Below are positions 18,014 to 26,821 of a DNA stretch of 64,000 nt, one piece after another; the stretch's first letter is position 1; the number at the start of each line of letters is the position of its first letter. Source of the DNA: CAJWOS01 sp964502005 (GTDB lineage: Bacteria; Myxococcota_A; UBA796; UBA2385). The stretch lies in NCBI GenBank assembly GCA_964502005.1, contig CAZCUX010000018.1:75209-139208 (forward strand), written 5' to 3'. The notes below the pieces were generated by a model. The model saw only the letters and a list, made by a program, of their open reading frames with translations. It searched no databases and was not told where the DNA came from. Made by a program: the position numbers and the translations under genes.

Positions 18014-20203
18014 ATGGCACCCCGCAAACGAAAAGCAATGACCATCGAACCTTTCGCCGACGCTATCGAACACCTCGAAGCCATACGGCACCTGATTCAA
18101 GCCATTTCCCGCGAGCAACGGCTGCTCCGCGATGCAAACGGTAGCGGCAATGCCTATCGACGCAACATGGAGCCCGCCGAAGCGCGCGTAGCGGCCATCG
18201 ACGCCCACCTTGCCGTCGAAAGCGCGCGGGCAATGCTCGAAGCCCGCGAGGACGCGAACCAACGGCTCGGCCCGACACTGCCTATCGACGAGCTGTGCAA
18301 GCGCCTGAACCTTGCACCCTTTGAACGTTGGGTGTTGCTGTTCGCAGCGGTAGCCGCGCTGGACTTGACCGCGGAAGATGACTTCGGCGAGTTGACCGAA
18401 TCCGCCGGAAACTCCCTCACTGTCTTGGGTGTATTTATCTTGCTCGAGCTGTCTCTCCGTGACCAACTCGCGCATCGCGCCTATTTTCGCGCCGACGCGC
18501 CCCTTCGCCGCGGAGACCTCATCACCCTTGGCTTGGGTCGCCGCGCGACCGCACCTTCGGACCTGCTGCGCGCCGACATCCACCTCACCCCCCAGTCCCT
18601 CGCACTCTTGCTCGGGGATGACAGCCTGAGCGACGAACTCGTCGAGCTTTCGAGCATCGAAGACCCCCTCGCAACCTTCGAGTCCGTCGTGCTTCCCCAC
18701 GAGGAACGCGAGCGCATCCTCAACCTTGTCGACGGCCACACGTTTTGGCCTCCAGTACGCGCAGCCTGGGGCCTCGACCGCACCATTCGGTATGGCCGCG
18801 GAAGCTTTTTGCTCTTTAGCGGCCCCCCTGGAACCGGCAAAACCATGACGGCACACGCAATCGCCCACCGTTTGCAAAAGCGAATTTTGTCGGTAGACAT
18901 CCCCACTCTGGTCGACCATGTCGACAATATGCGCCTATTGCCCGGCTTGTTTCGAGAAGCACGTTTGCGGGACGCGATTTTGTTCTTCGACGAATGCGAG
19001 ACGTTCTTCCAAAGCCGGCAACGGGGCAACACGCTGATGCCGATGCTGCTGACGGAGCTCGAACGCTACGACGGAATCGCCGTCTTTGCCACAAACTTGC
19101 CCGAATCACTGGATGAAGCGATTTTCCGTCGTTTTTTGCTGCACGTTCGCTTTGAAGCGCCCGACGCTGCCGCGCGACTGAACATCTGGCGCACCCACTT
19201 GCCCTCGGAAGCGCCGTTGGCTGATGATGTACAGCTCCACGACCTCGCGCACCGATTCGCGCTGACCGGCGGCGAGGTCAAGAACGCCGTGTCCATCGCA
19301 TTCGCAAGCGCCTTCGCCCAACGTGGAAAAGCCGGCCCCATCTTCCACGACGACCTCTCCCGCGCCGCACGCGACCAGCTGCGCCCCAATCCGAGCGCCG
19401 AAGAGGACGCCGCCGACCTCCGCTGGTCCGACGTGCGTATGCGCGACGTGTTTTTGCCAGCGGACCTCCGCGCGGAAATCGACGACTTCACGGCTGTCGC
19501 ACGCGAAGTGAAGCTGGTACAGCAAGAATGGGGCGTCGCACATCGCGACGGCCTGGCCCAAGTCGTGCTGCTGCACGGTGAACCCGGCACCGGAAAGACC
19601 TTGTGCGCCCGCGCGATTGCCGGCGAGTTGGGTCGCCCGTTGCTGCGGGTTTCCGTAGGCGGCTTGCGCTCGAAGTGGGTCGGCGAGTCGGAAAGCCGCC
19701 TCACCCGCGTGTTCGCACGAGCGGCGCGGGAGGGCGCGGTCGTACTGCTCGACGAGGTGGACGCGATTGTCGCACCACGCGGCGACGCACGCACCGCACG
19801 CCACGAAGATGTGCTCACCTCAACGTTGCTGGTGTTGCTCGACGCACACGACGGCGTCGTCGTGATGACCACCAACCGACCCCAGTGTGTCGACAGCGCC
19901 CTCGCGCGACGAATCGGCTGGCACCTCGAAGTCCCCCTGCCCGATGCCGCCGCGCGCGCGTCTATCTGGCGCGCCATGCTGCCCGAGACCGCGCCCTTGC
20001 ATCCCCAGCTCGACCTGAACCGCTTGGCCCGTCGCCATGCACTTTCCGGTGGAGACATTCGCACGGTCGCCGTTCGCGCGGCTGCACGAGCGGCATCCCG
20101 CGGTCAAACCATCGACGAGCGGATGTTAGACGAGCTTGCAACGACCCTGACCACGTTGGAGACGCACCCCCGCTCGGTGCGCGCGGGCCGTGGGGTCGCC
20201 TAA
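18014..20203 (+). CDS. Tandem AAA+ ATPase
   Basis: A 729-residue protein with an N-terminal helical domain and two AAA+ modules. Module one: Walker A GPPGTGKT near residue 270, Walker B LFFDECE near 321, sensor-like VFATN and a RR arginine-finger pair in EAIFRRF. Module two: Walker A GEPGTGKT near 521, Walker B VLLDEVDA near 575, sensor TTNRP and ALARRI. The second module is closest to the classical Cdc48/FtsH-like group. Such proteins unfold or remodel client proteins. The ATG at 18014 has GGAG seven bases upstream. A 10-bp hairpin follows the stop. Client unknown; the downstream helical protein is a candidate partner. Confidence 0.85.
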   Translation: MAPRKRKAMTIEPFADAIEHLEAIRHLIQAISREQRLLRDANGSGNAYRRNMEPAEARVAAIDAHLAVESARAMLEAREDANQRLGPTLPIDELCKRLNLAPFERWVLLFAAVAALDLTAEDDFGELTESAGNSLTVLGVFILLELSLRDQLAHRAYFRADAPLRRGDLITLGLGRRATAPSDLLRADIHLTPQSLALLLGDDSLSDELVELSSIEDPLATFESVVLPHEERERILNLVDGHTFWPPVRAAWGLDRTIRYGRGSFLLFSGPPGTGKTMTAHAIAHRLQKRILSVDIPTLVDHVDNMRLLPGLFREARLRDAILFFDECETFFQSRQRGNTLMPMLLTELERYDGIAVFATNLPESLDEAIFRRFLLHVRFEAPDAAARLNIWRTHLPSEAPLADDVQLHDLAHRFALTGGEVKNAVSIAFASAFAQRGKAGPIFHDDLSRAARDQLRPNPSAEEDAADLRWSDVRMRDVFLPADLRAEIDDFTAVAREVKLVQQEWGVAHRDGLAQVVLLHGEPGTGKTLCARAIAGELGRPLLRVSVGGLRSKWVGESESRLTRVFARAAREGAVVLLDEVDAIVAPRGDARTARHEDVLTSTLLVLLDAHDGVVVMTTNRPQCVDSALARRIGWHLEVPLPDAAARASIWRAMLPETAPLHPQLDLNRLARRHALSGGDIRTVAVRAAARAASRGQTIDERMLDELATTLTTLETHPRSVRAGRGVA

Positions 20204-20223
20204 ACCAACCCCGCGCGCGTCAG

Positions 20224-20268
20224 GCGCCGGGAGGTCAACCCGCTCGCGCGGAACCGCTCTCCCGGCGC
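20224..20268 (+). terminator. Strong hairpin after the AAA+ gene
   Basis: A perfect 10-bp stem GCGCCGGGAG/CTCCCGGCGC with a 25-base loop, 20 bp after the stop codon. No T run follows. The remainder of the 20204-20605 gap holds no gene I can support. Confidence 0.5.
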
Positions 20269-20605
20269 GCACCTCTCCATTCATCCGAAACCAGCGCCAC
20301 GCGCCCGTGCACGCCAAACGTGCGCGGGGCAAAACAAGCGCCAACCGGCCAACGCGCAACACCACCAAGCGGTCTTGCCCCAACGGGGCACAATACGTCG
20401 GAAAACCTGCGCACAATCTCCTATCCCTACACAATTTCCGAAAACAAGCCACACATCCACACAAAGCAACGCGAAGCCGACCCTGCACGCACGAGAATCC
20501 GCACGCTGTTTGCTTCAACCGGCACAATGTCAGGTAGGGTAGCCCCCGTGGTGTTCGATGGGCCCCATTGGATACCAAGCCCCACCCAACCCTACGGGAG
20601 TTCCG

Positions 20606-21361
20606 ATGTCCCTTCGCAAAGTTGACTCCAACTTGGTGCGGCAGGCTCGCTTTGCCTACACCAAATCCGCGTACTTGCGCAGCATCGACAGCACCGCAGA
20701 CGAGGTCTTTTCCGACCTGCGACGCAAAAGCGACGCCTTGCTCGCGGCGGCACGGGCGGTCATCAAAGAAGAAATCGACGACCCCAGCAAACGCTCCGAC
20801 CGCGATGGGGCCGTGTTGGCCTTGCGCGGCGCTATCCAAGCCCGACTGCGACGCTTCAAAGGCGAGCTAACCGTTCACACCACCGACGAAAGTGGCACGC
20901 TCATCGACGCGACGAGCGCCGCGGTGGGCGAAGCGATTTTGAAGCGTTGGATTCCCGACGGCATGAGCCGCCTCCCCGCCTCTCCCGAGCTTCTGATTCT
21001 CGCGACCCGCAACATTCAAGACAGCATGTCCGCAATCCCTTGGACCGACGCAACCATGCAGAGCCTTGACCCCTTGGTCGACGCCCTTGAAGCTGCTGCG
21101 GCAGCGGTCGGAGAGGAGCAGCAGGAGTTGTCCGCCGCCCGAAAGGCCCGCGACACCGCGTTTGCCGAAGCCGAGCGTGTCCTCGGTGCAGCCCGAACCT
21201 ACACCGATTTCGTGTGCCGCTGGAAACCCGAGCTGGGACTCGACCTGCGCGCGATGTTTCCCGTCGCCCCGTATGCGCAACCGTCGACCGAAGCGAGCGC
21301 CCTCGATGACGCAGGCGTGCCGCAGGTGGAGGGAGACGAGGGCCCATCGCACACTTCATAG
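20606..21361 (+). CDS. Helical protein of unknown function
   Basis: A 251-residue, strongly helical soluble protein. Residues about 150-205 (LEAAAAAVGEEQQELSAARK onward) look like a coiled coil; the last 25 residues are acidic and disordered. No known motif, signal peptide or membrane helix. GGGAG stands five bases before the ATG at 20606, which I prefer to the upstream in-frame ATG at 20558. It is the last plus-strand gene of the block and lies about 70 bp before a three-box palindromic element. Confidence 0.65.
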   Translation: MSLRKVDSNLVRQARFAYTKSAYLRSIDSTADEVFSDLRRKSDALLAAARAVIKEEIDDPSKRSDRDGAVLALRGAIQARLRRFKGELTVHTTDESGTLIDATSAAVGEAILKRWIPDGMSRLPASPELLILATRNIQDSMSAIPWTDATMQSLDPLVDALEAAAAAVGEEQQELSAARKARDTAFAEAERVLGAARTYTDFVCRWKPELGLDLRAMFPVAPYAQPSTEASALDDAGVPQVEGDEGPSHTS

Positions 21362-21427
21362 CGCCGCTCTCCTTAGGGCGGGGGCGCTTGTCGCTACGAT
21401 TGTCGGTTACGGTACGACGACGCCCAA

Positions 21428-21576
21428 TATAGAATAAAGAACGGGGCACAGCACCCCTGCAACCCCCAATATAGAATTCTATACCGGGGGTTGCACCGTG
21501 TAGGACGCGACATAGAATTCTCAATAGCCTTATGCACCCCTTCAGGGCCCCACGCACTTCACATTGCCCGATATGG
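21428..21576. repeat. Three-box palindromic element, copy 1
   Basis: Boxes starting TATAGAAT at 21428 and 21470 and CATAGAAT at 21511; the middle box is the perfect 14-bp palindrome TATAGAATTCTATA. The spacing is 42 and 41 bp. A GGGG/CCCC hairpin lies between boxes one and two. TGCACCCCTTCAG begins 22 bp after the start of box three and GATATGG 37 bp further on. Copy 2 at 29.4 kb has the same spacing throughout. In both cases the element lies between convergent genes. Confidence 0.75.
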
Positions 21577-21808
21577 TTATTCATTCGCGTCGCACAATTT
21601 CCAGACACTACGAATGGACCACCAAAGAGCCATTGCGCGGGCGGCAGGGGTCCTGCTCTACCACCACGCCCGCGAAGCCCGCCCCGCGCACCCTCCCCAA
21701 AGATGGCGGCCGCAGCACTACGGCTACCCCCGAGGATACGCGAGAAGGGGTGACCGTCGGGCGGCCGACATCCAGGAATTGGGGAAGAAGCAGGTCAGAA
21801 ACCGCGCC

Positions 21809-22699
21809 TTAGACACCACCCGCCTGCGGCCCGACCGGCCCATGCAAGCGCTCCAGTTCGCGATGAATGTCATTTGGCGCAAAGTACCCCATATAAAGGA
21901 TACACATCGTCATTGAAAAGGTAAACACGGTAAGCGTCGCGTACATAAACGCATGAAAAATGACGCCCATCCACACCAAGGGCCAACGAAACCGTCGAAT
22001 CCACAGCCCAATCGACAAGGAGAACTCCAAAATCACACTACCCACGGCCGAAAGGACCATCAGCGCTCGAAACCACGGCTCCCGCGGCACGACAGACCCG
22101 AGGTACTTGGTCATCAAGATTTGTTCGAGGCGGTCGCCGTGCAAATAGCCCCAATGGCATTTGACCACGCCGCCATAAAAATAGATAACCGAGACATGAA
22201 AGGCCAAGAGAGGCCACGCCCACATCGGACCTTCTTCGCGGGGCGGCGTGACCCCCTCCCGCTCCGCGCGACGCACCGCCAACCAACGGTCCACCGAATA
22301 CGAGCCACCACTCGGAAGGAGCGCCAGGATGACCATTGCGATAGCCAAGCATGCTTCGTGATGGCTCCAAATCTTCGCCCAGCCCAACTGAATATTGAGC
22401 CCGCCAATCGCAATATAGAAGGCGCAAGCCGCAGCGACAACCGACGCCAGCCGCGTACGAAAGCCAAGCAATAAAAACAAGAAAGAGACCAAGGCGACAA
22501 GGCCAAACCCCATCTGCCACCATGGTCCTTGCATTCGGTCCATGGTCATCTTGGCGGCCCACTTCGACATCGCCAGCGAAGTCAGCACAATTCGGAGCAC
22601 ACCCGCAGGCCGCGTGGATGCTCGCACATGCAGATTCGACAGAAAGCGACGGTACGCCAGCGCGACCAACGAGGATACGGTCCAGGAGGTATCGGTCAT
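21809..22699 (-). CDS. HTTM-domain (SdpB-like) integral membrane protein, paralogue 1
   Basis: A 296-residue polytopic membrane protein. It shows the HTTM (vitamin K-dependent carboxylase-like, SdpB-like) pattern: RPAGVLRIVL in the first amphipathic segment, several long hydrophobic helices, a HHEACLA motif, PSGGSYSVDRW, HVSVIYFYGG and W.R.......FH near the end. In SdpAB-type systems the HTTM protein is paired with a small membrane-anchored protein and is needed for maturation or export of a peptide. Here the ATG overlaps the stop of such a small gene as ATGA. It is closely similar to the protein encoded at 25477-26355, so the locus contains a duplicated pair. Confidence 0.85.
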   Translation of the reverse strand: MTDTSWTVSSLVALAYRRFLSNLHVRASTRPAGVLRIVLTSLAMSKWAAKMTMDRMQGPWWQMGFGLVALVSFLFLLLGFRTRLASVVAAACAFYIAIGGLNIQLGWAKIWSHHEACLAIAMVILALLPSGGSYSVDRWLAVRRAEREGVTPPREEGPMWAWPLLAFHVSVIYFYGGVVKCHWGYLHGDRLEQILMTKYLGSVVPREPWFRALMVLSAVGSVILEFSLSIGLWIRRFRWPLVWMGVIFHAFMYATLTVFTFSMTMCILYMGYFAPNDIHRELERLHGPVGPQAGGV

Positions 22700-23151
22700 T
22701 CCTTGGTCTCCTGCTTGGCTTCGCCAACTTGCAAGCACAAGTTGGTGTCGACAGATCCCTTGCGTACCCATGCCTTGCTGCTGCCACAACGAACGCGCGC
22801 CCGCAAGTCATCAACATCCAACTTGCGACACAACCGAAGGGCCGTTCGCTCTACGTCCGCCATCGAATGCAGAGCCAAGCGACGTCTCTCATACCAGTCG
22901 TCGGACTTCGCCAACACACCCTGCCAGTCTATCGGTGCGAGCTCGCCTTGGGCATCTGGCACCAAGTACCGGACATCACAAATATCCGCCCCATATGTCC
23001 GAAACATCGTCCACCGAACGACATACCCCGAGGCAATCGGACCGACGAGATAGCGCAATGCTGGAGACACACCCATCCACAACATGAGCCCCACCAATAC
23101 AAGTCCGCGCAGCCACGTTCGCCAGGGCTCTACTTCTATGCTCGTTCCCAT
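22696..23151 (-). CDS. SdpA-like small membrane-anchored protein, paralogue 1
   Basis: A 151-residue protein with one N-terminal membrane helix (LVLVGLMLWMGVSPAL) and a presumably extracytoplasmic domain with RWTMF, CDVRYL, RLCRKL and CGS. The paralogue at 26352 aligns over its whole length, including GPI.S...RWTMF.. .G.DIC.VRY. Pairing with an HTTM gene and the size of about 155 residues recall SdpA of sdpABC; that homology is inference. The ATG at 23151 has GGAG upstream and matches the paralogue's N-terminus; a TTG at 23259 in the same frame adds 36 residues without support. The stop overlaps the HTTM start. Confidence 0.75.
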   Translation of the reverse strand: MGTSIEVEPWRTWLRGLVLVGLMLWMGVSPALRYLVGPIASGYVVRWTMFRTYGADICDVRYLVPDAQGELAPIDWQGVLAKSDDWYERRRLALHSMADVERTALRLCRKLDVDDLRARVRCGSSKAWVRKGSVDTNLCLQVGEAKQETKE

Positions 23152-23252
23152 GCCATTTCTCCATTGGCCGCCAATACACCGGTTCCCACACCATAACAAC
23201 ACAGGAGCAAGCCAGCGACACCAATTCAACCATGTTGCCAATTTTCCAATCC

Positions 23253-23336
23253 TTACCAACGGCTTCGCAATCTACTTCTATATATACAAGTGTTTTCCTG
23301 ATGAATTTCCGCACAACTGCAAAGCGCGGACTCCAT
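23253..23336 (-). CDS. Possible 27-residue Cys-containing small peptide
   Basis: A 27-codon ORF between the radical SAM gene and the next SdpA-like gene. The ATG has AAGG seven bases upstream. Cys occur at residues 6, 8 and 17, and the C-terminus is Arg/Ser-rich. Its location after a radical SAM/SPASM gene makes it a candidate precursor peptide, but a chance ORF is quite possible in a 227-bp gap. Confidence 0.2.
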   Translation of the reverse strand: MESALCSCAEIHQENTCIYRSRLRSRW

Positions 23337-23378
23337 CCGGGTACCTTGCGGCCGACCTCCACCGCGCACCCCACACCG

Positions 23379-24578
23379 TCAGGACACGACGACAGACCGC
23401 GCCTTCTCCCGTGCGTCTGCGCGTTCGGCTGCACTCCGCGCTGGGAGTACGTCGACACGTGCAATACCATGGTCAAACGGCGCGCCCGGTGCCCGCGATA
23501 CGAGCGTGAGTTGTTCCCGTTCTCCGCGTTCATCGAAGACCAACGCCCGGTGGTGGCAATAAGGATTGTTGCCCGCCCTCCCGAACCAAACGTGCGAGGT
23601 CCAGTTGCATCCCCCCCGGCACACGTCCCGATAATAACACGCGCCACAAGCACCCCAAAGTGACGGTGCGGCGTCCCGCGCAAAGGATAGTTGCGGAGCA
23701 GTCCGAAAGATTTCCGCAATGGTCTGCCGACGCACATTTCCGCCGACATACGGGACACTGGGCAAAGATGGACAACCTTTGATGTCTCCGTTGGCTTCGA
23801 TTCCGAGCGAGGTCCGCCCCGCCAAACAACCTTGGTAATAGGCGCCTTCCACGAGCCCGCCGCGCAACATCGACTCATACGGCCCAAAGTACCCTACATT
23901 GTTTCCCGGCCAAACCAGGACCCCCCTCTCACGCGCGCGTGCGGCCACCTCCGCCAACTTGGGGAACACGTCCAAGAGGTCGTCTGGTTGGAACAACCAA
24001 TCCAAGCGTTGCGACGCACGCCCCATGGGCACCGTCATCGCCACTTGCCACGCCATACATCTTTGTTCGATACACAAGTCGAGCAACGCATCGATATCTG
24101 GCCACGACAAACGGTTGAGTTGGCTATTGAGCGTGACCGCTACTCCATACTCGCGGAGGTTTGCGGCAGAAGCCAATACGGCGTCGAAGCTGCCGAACAA
24201 TCCGCGTTGATGGTCATGGGCTGCCGCCAAGCCATCCAATGACAAACTCACACTTCGTATGCCTGCATTGGCCGCCCGCTCGGCGCGCTCCTTCGTAAAC
24301 GCACGCCCACCCGACACCATCGTACATTCCATACCTCGCGCCACTATCGAAGATGCGAGGGTGTCCCAGTCGGCCCGAAGATACGACTCCCCACCAATCA
24401 GCGACACCTCCCGAACCCCCAACGCCGCGAGTTGCCGCACCACGTCGAGCGCCTCGGCGGTCGTAAGCTCCGACTCGCGGGCGCGCCCCGCGCGAGAACC
24501 ACAATGCCGGCACGCGAGGTCACAGCGGAGCGTCAATTCCCAAACGACATGCACCAGACCCGAATTGTGTTGCGTCAC
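23379..24578 (-). CDS. Radical SAM/SPASM enzyme, candidate peptide maturase
   Basis: A 399-residue radical SAM protein. The iron-sulfur motif is CDLACRHC (Cys 19, 23, 26), followed by GGESYLR and a TIM-barrel core. The C-terminal SPASM region has CLAGRTSLGIEANGDIKGC, then CGACYYRDVCRGGCNW and a final C-H-H, enough Cys for auxiliary clusters. SPASM enzymes typically modify ribosomal peptides or an enzyme. Start is GTG with GAGG upstream, 10 bp after the preceding gene's stop. It lies in the middle of an operon with two HTTM/SdpA-like pairs and a zinc-ribbon secreted protein, which suggests peptide modification and export. Confidence 0.88.
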   Translation of the reverse strand: MTQHNSGLVHVVWELTLRCDLACRHCGSRAGRARESELTTAEALDVVRQLAALGVREVSLIGGESYLRADWDTLASSIVARGMECTMVSGGRAFTKERAERAANAGIRSVSLSLDGLAAAHDHQRGLFGSFDAVLASAANLREYGVAVTLNSQLNRLSWPDIDALLDLCIEQRCMAWQVAMTVPMGRASQRLDWLFQPDDLLDVFPKLAEVAARARERGVLVWPGNNVGYFGPYESMLRGGLVEGAYYQGCLAGRTSLGIEANGDIKGCPSLPSVPYVGGNVRRQTIAEIFRTAPQLSFARDAAPSLWGACGACYYRDVCRGGCNWTSHVWFGRAGNNPYCHHRALVFDERGEREQLTLVSRAPGAPFDHGIARVDVLPARSAAERADAREKARSVVVS

Positions 24579-24588
24579 CGGCGAATCC

Positions 24589-25470
24589 TCACGGTGTTGG
24601 GCGACGAAATTCGATGCCCCAAGACACGAAGTCCGGAACGCCGAGCTGCAGACGGGTCCATTGCAACACCTCCCGCATACAAGCCAGTGTTTCGGCGTCC
24701 GTCAACTTTACTGGCGCACGGGGATGCGGATGCACATTTACTTCGGCCGCATAGCCCGTTTTGTCCCAAACCAAGGTAACGCTCACTGCCCCTTCAAGCG
24801 GCACCCCTGCCCGATTGTTGCCGTCCACAAGACACCGGCCCAACTCCAAGCGCACCGCCGATTGCCACTCCTGAAGCGCCGGGAGACGTTGCACGACCTG
24901 GAGCCCCTCCGTGAAGCTATCGCGCGCAATCACGCCCGCGGCCTGTTCGTCGGAGACCCGTTCCCGGCGAGCCGCGCGGGCCACCTCGTACGCAGAAAGG
25001 CGCGCAATCGCGTCCTCGTCCACGAGCGGCGCAGGAGGCGGAAGCGTAGGCGCCAGTCGGGCCACGGTGTCCCGCGGCGGCGGACCGTACACCGGGACAA
25101 TCATCTCCGGGCGGTGGGGAGGCTGGGGCGTCGAATGGTCCGCGGTGTCTTCCGCAGGCGCGGGTGCGCCAGCCGGTGTCCCCTCGTCCCCCTCCCCCTG
25201 CGAAGCGACCGCAGGAGGCCGATGCCCGCCTCCTTCGCTGGTCAGGAGGTCGGCGCCTGGCTTGGGTGCGCACGCGACCGAGGCGCCCACCAGAACGGCC
25301 GCTGCGCCACAGAACGGGCAAACCGAAGGCGAGACAAACCGATGGCGACCACAACGCCTGCACGGCACCAAGGATAACAATCTACGCTCCAACGGCGGCG
25401 AAGGTCGCCACATGCGCGACACTGTTACACATGCGGTCGGAAGAAGAAACGGCGCACCCCAACCGTCCAC
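24589..25470 (-). CDS. Zinc-ribbon protein with export segment and Pro-rich linker
   Basis: A 293-residue protein. Near the N-terminus it has CRRCGRH and CPFCG, a cytoplasmic-type zinc ribbon, immediately followed by a hydrophobic run AAAVLVGASVAC that looks like a membrane or lipobox segment. Residues about 75-150 are Pro/Gly/Ala-rich and disordered. The C-terminal 90 residues (GRCLVDGNNRAGVPLEGAVSVTLVW, PVKLTDAETLACM) resemble a TonB-C or AgmX-like fold common in myxobacterial proteins. It begins 6 bp after the HTTM2 stop with a GTG, or at an ATG 19 codons later. It may be a partner or substrate of the radical SAM enzyme. Confidence 0.68.
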   Translation of the reverse strand: MDGWGAPFLLPTACVTVSRMWRPSPPLERRLLSLVPCRRCGRHRFVSPSVCPFCGAAAVLVGASVACAPKPGADLLTSEGGGHRPPAVASQGEGDEGTPAGAPAPAEDTADHSTPQPPHRPEMIVPVYGPPPRDTVARLAPTLPPPAPLVDEDAIARLSAYEVARAARRERVSDEQAAGVIARDSFTEGLQVVQRLPALQEWQSAVRLELGRCLVDGNNRAGVPLEGAVSVTLVWDKTGYAAEVNVHPHPRAPVKLTDAETLACMREVLQWTRLQLGVPDFVSWGIEFRRPTP

Positions 25471-25476
25471 GCAAAA

Positions 25477-26355
25477 TCAGGGATTCCCTGAAGGGGCTGA
25501 AGGAGTCGATCGTGGTCGAGAGCCGTGAATGCGTTCGAGTTCACGGTCAATTTCGTTGGGATGGAAAAACGCCATATACAAGCTACACATTGTCATAGAG
25601 AAGGTGTACACCGTAAGCGTTGAATACATAAACGCATGAAACGCGCACCCCATCGCAATCAACGGCCACCGAAACCGACGGAACCACAAGCCAAAGCAGA
25701 GGGCGAACTCCAACAACATGCTCCCCACTGCCGAAACCACCATCAACGGCTTGAACCAAACCATCTGCGGCAACACAGAACCGAAGTACTTCACCATCAA
25801 TATCTGTTCCAATCGGTCGCCGCTCAAATAGCCCATATTGACCTTTATAACAGCGCCATAAAAATAGATCACCGAGACGTGAATTGCCAATAGCGGCCAC
25901 GCCCACATCGGCCCTTCCTCCGCGGGAATCGGCAAGCCTTGCCTCTCGGCGTTGCGCACGACCCGCCAGCGGTCCAAGGAATACGACCCGCCGCTGGGCA
26001 ATAGCGCAAGCAAACATAAGGCCAGCGCCAAACAGGCCTCGTGGTGGCTATATATCGGTGTCCAACGAAGGTGCAGGTTCAAGCCCAAGATAGCGATACC
26101 AAACGCGCAAGCGCCGGCCACCACGGACGCGACACGCGTGTAAAAACCCAAGAGCAGCGCCAACAGAGAAGTCAGCGTAATCAAACCAAATACCATTTGG
26201 TACCAAGGACCGCTAATTTGGTCCATCGTCATATGGCCGGCCCACTTCGCCATCGCAAGCGACGCGAGTATAATTCGCAGCAAACCGGCGGGTCGCGTGG
26301 AGCCTTGGGACTCCATTTGCGCACGGAACCGCTGGGAAAACATCGACAAGGTCAT
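25477..26355 (-). CDS. HTTM-domain (SdpB-like) integral membrane protein, paralogue 2
   Basis: A 292-residue polytopic membrane protein closely similar to the one encoded at 21809-22699: RPAGLLRIIL, SHHEACLAL, LLPSGGSYSLDRW, EEGPMWAWPLL, HVSVIYFYGA, FHAFMYSTLTVYTFSMTMC and NEIDRELERIHG all have counterparts there. The ATG at 26355 overlaps the upstream stop as ATGA, the same arrangement as in the first pair. The duplicated pair flanks the radical SAM gene. Function is inferred from HTTM/SdpB families as handling or exporting a modified product. Confidence 0.85.
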   Translation of the reverse strand: MTLSMFSQRFRAQMESQGSTRPAGLLRIILASLAMAKWAGHMTMDQISGPWYQMVFGLITLTSLLALLLGFYTRVASVVAGACAFGIAILGLNLHLRWTPIYSHHEACLALALCLLALLPSGGSYSLDRWRVVRNAERQGLPIPAEEGPMWAWPLLAIHVSVIYFYGAVIKVNMGYLSGDRLEQILMVKYFGSVLPQMVWFKPLMVVSAVGSMLLEFALCFGLWFRRFRWPLIAMGCAFHAFMYSTLTVYTFSMTMCSLYMAFFHPNEIDRELERIHGSRPRSTPSAPSGNP

Positions 26356-26819
26356 GGCGTCCCCCTCTCGCGTCCCTGCGTGGCCAACGCGCAATAGTTC
26401 GTTTGAAATGACCCAACTTTATTCCAGCCGTCGACGGACCCGCACGAAATACGCGCGCGAATGTCCTCCAATTCCGTTTTCGCACACAATCGTCGCCCAT
26501 ACATCTCCGCGTCGGCGACGGAGCGAATCCTCATGTTGCGGTGGTCTACCCACGTACCGTCGGGCCGAAGCACTTTACGCCAATTGATTTCGCCAAAACG
26601 GCCCGCTACTTTCAATGGCTTGAAATAGCGAACTTGGCAAATATCCGAGCCAAAAGAATGAAACATCGTCCAACGCAAGACCAACGGCGACGAAATGGGG
26701 CCGAACAGAGTCCGGGCTGCCGGGGTCAAGGCCAACCATCCAGCGATGGTTACGAACACGATGCTGCGTATCCAAATGGTCCGACTCGACACACCTTTCG
26801 ATGGCGTTTCTTCCACCAT
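26352..26819 (-). CDS. SdpA-like small membrane-anchored protein, paralogue 2
   Basis: A 155-residue protein with one N-terminal membrane helix (SIVFVTIAGWLALTPAA) and an outer domain with RWTMF, SDICQVRYF, RLCAK and CGS. It matches the protein encoded at 22696 throughout. The ATG at 26819 has GGAG seven bases upstream; a GTG at 26825 is also possible and would give a GTGA overlap with a 41-codon ORF. It is the first large gene of the minus-strand operon. The SdpA relationship is inferred from pairing with HTTM, size and the W-x-M-F motif. Confidence 0.75.
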   Translation of the reverse strand: MVEETPSKGVSSRTIWIRSIVFVTIAGWLALTPAARTLFGPISSPLVLRWTMFHSFGSDICQVRYFKPLKVAGRFGEINWRKVLRPDGTWVDHRNMRIRSVADAEMYGRRLCAKTELEDIRARISCGSVDGWNKVGSFQTNYCALATQGRERGTP

Positions 26820-26821
26820 TT

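Noticed and set aside
24259..25377. A 372-codon plus-strand open frame
   Set aside because: Antisense to the radical SAM and zinc-ribbon genes; Arg-rich, no start signal.
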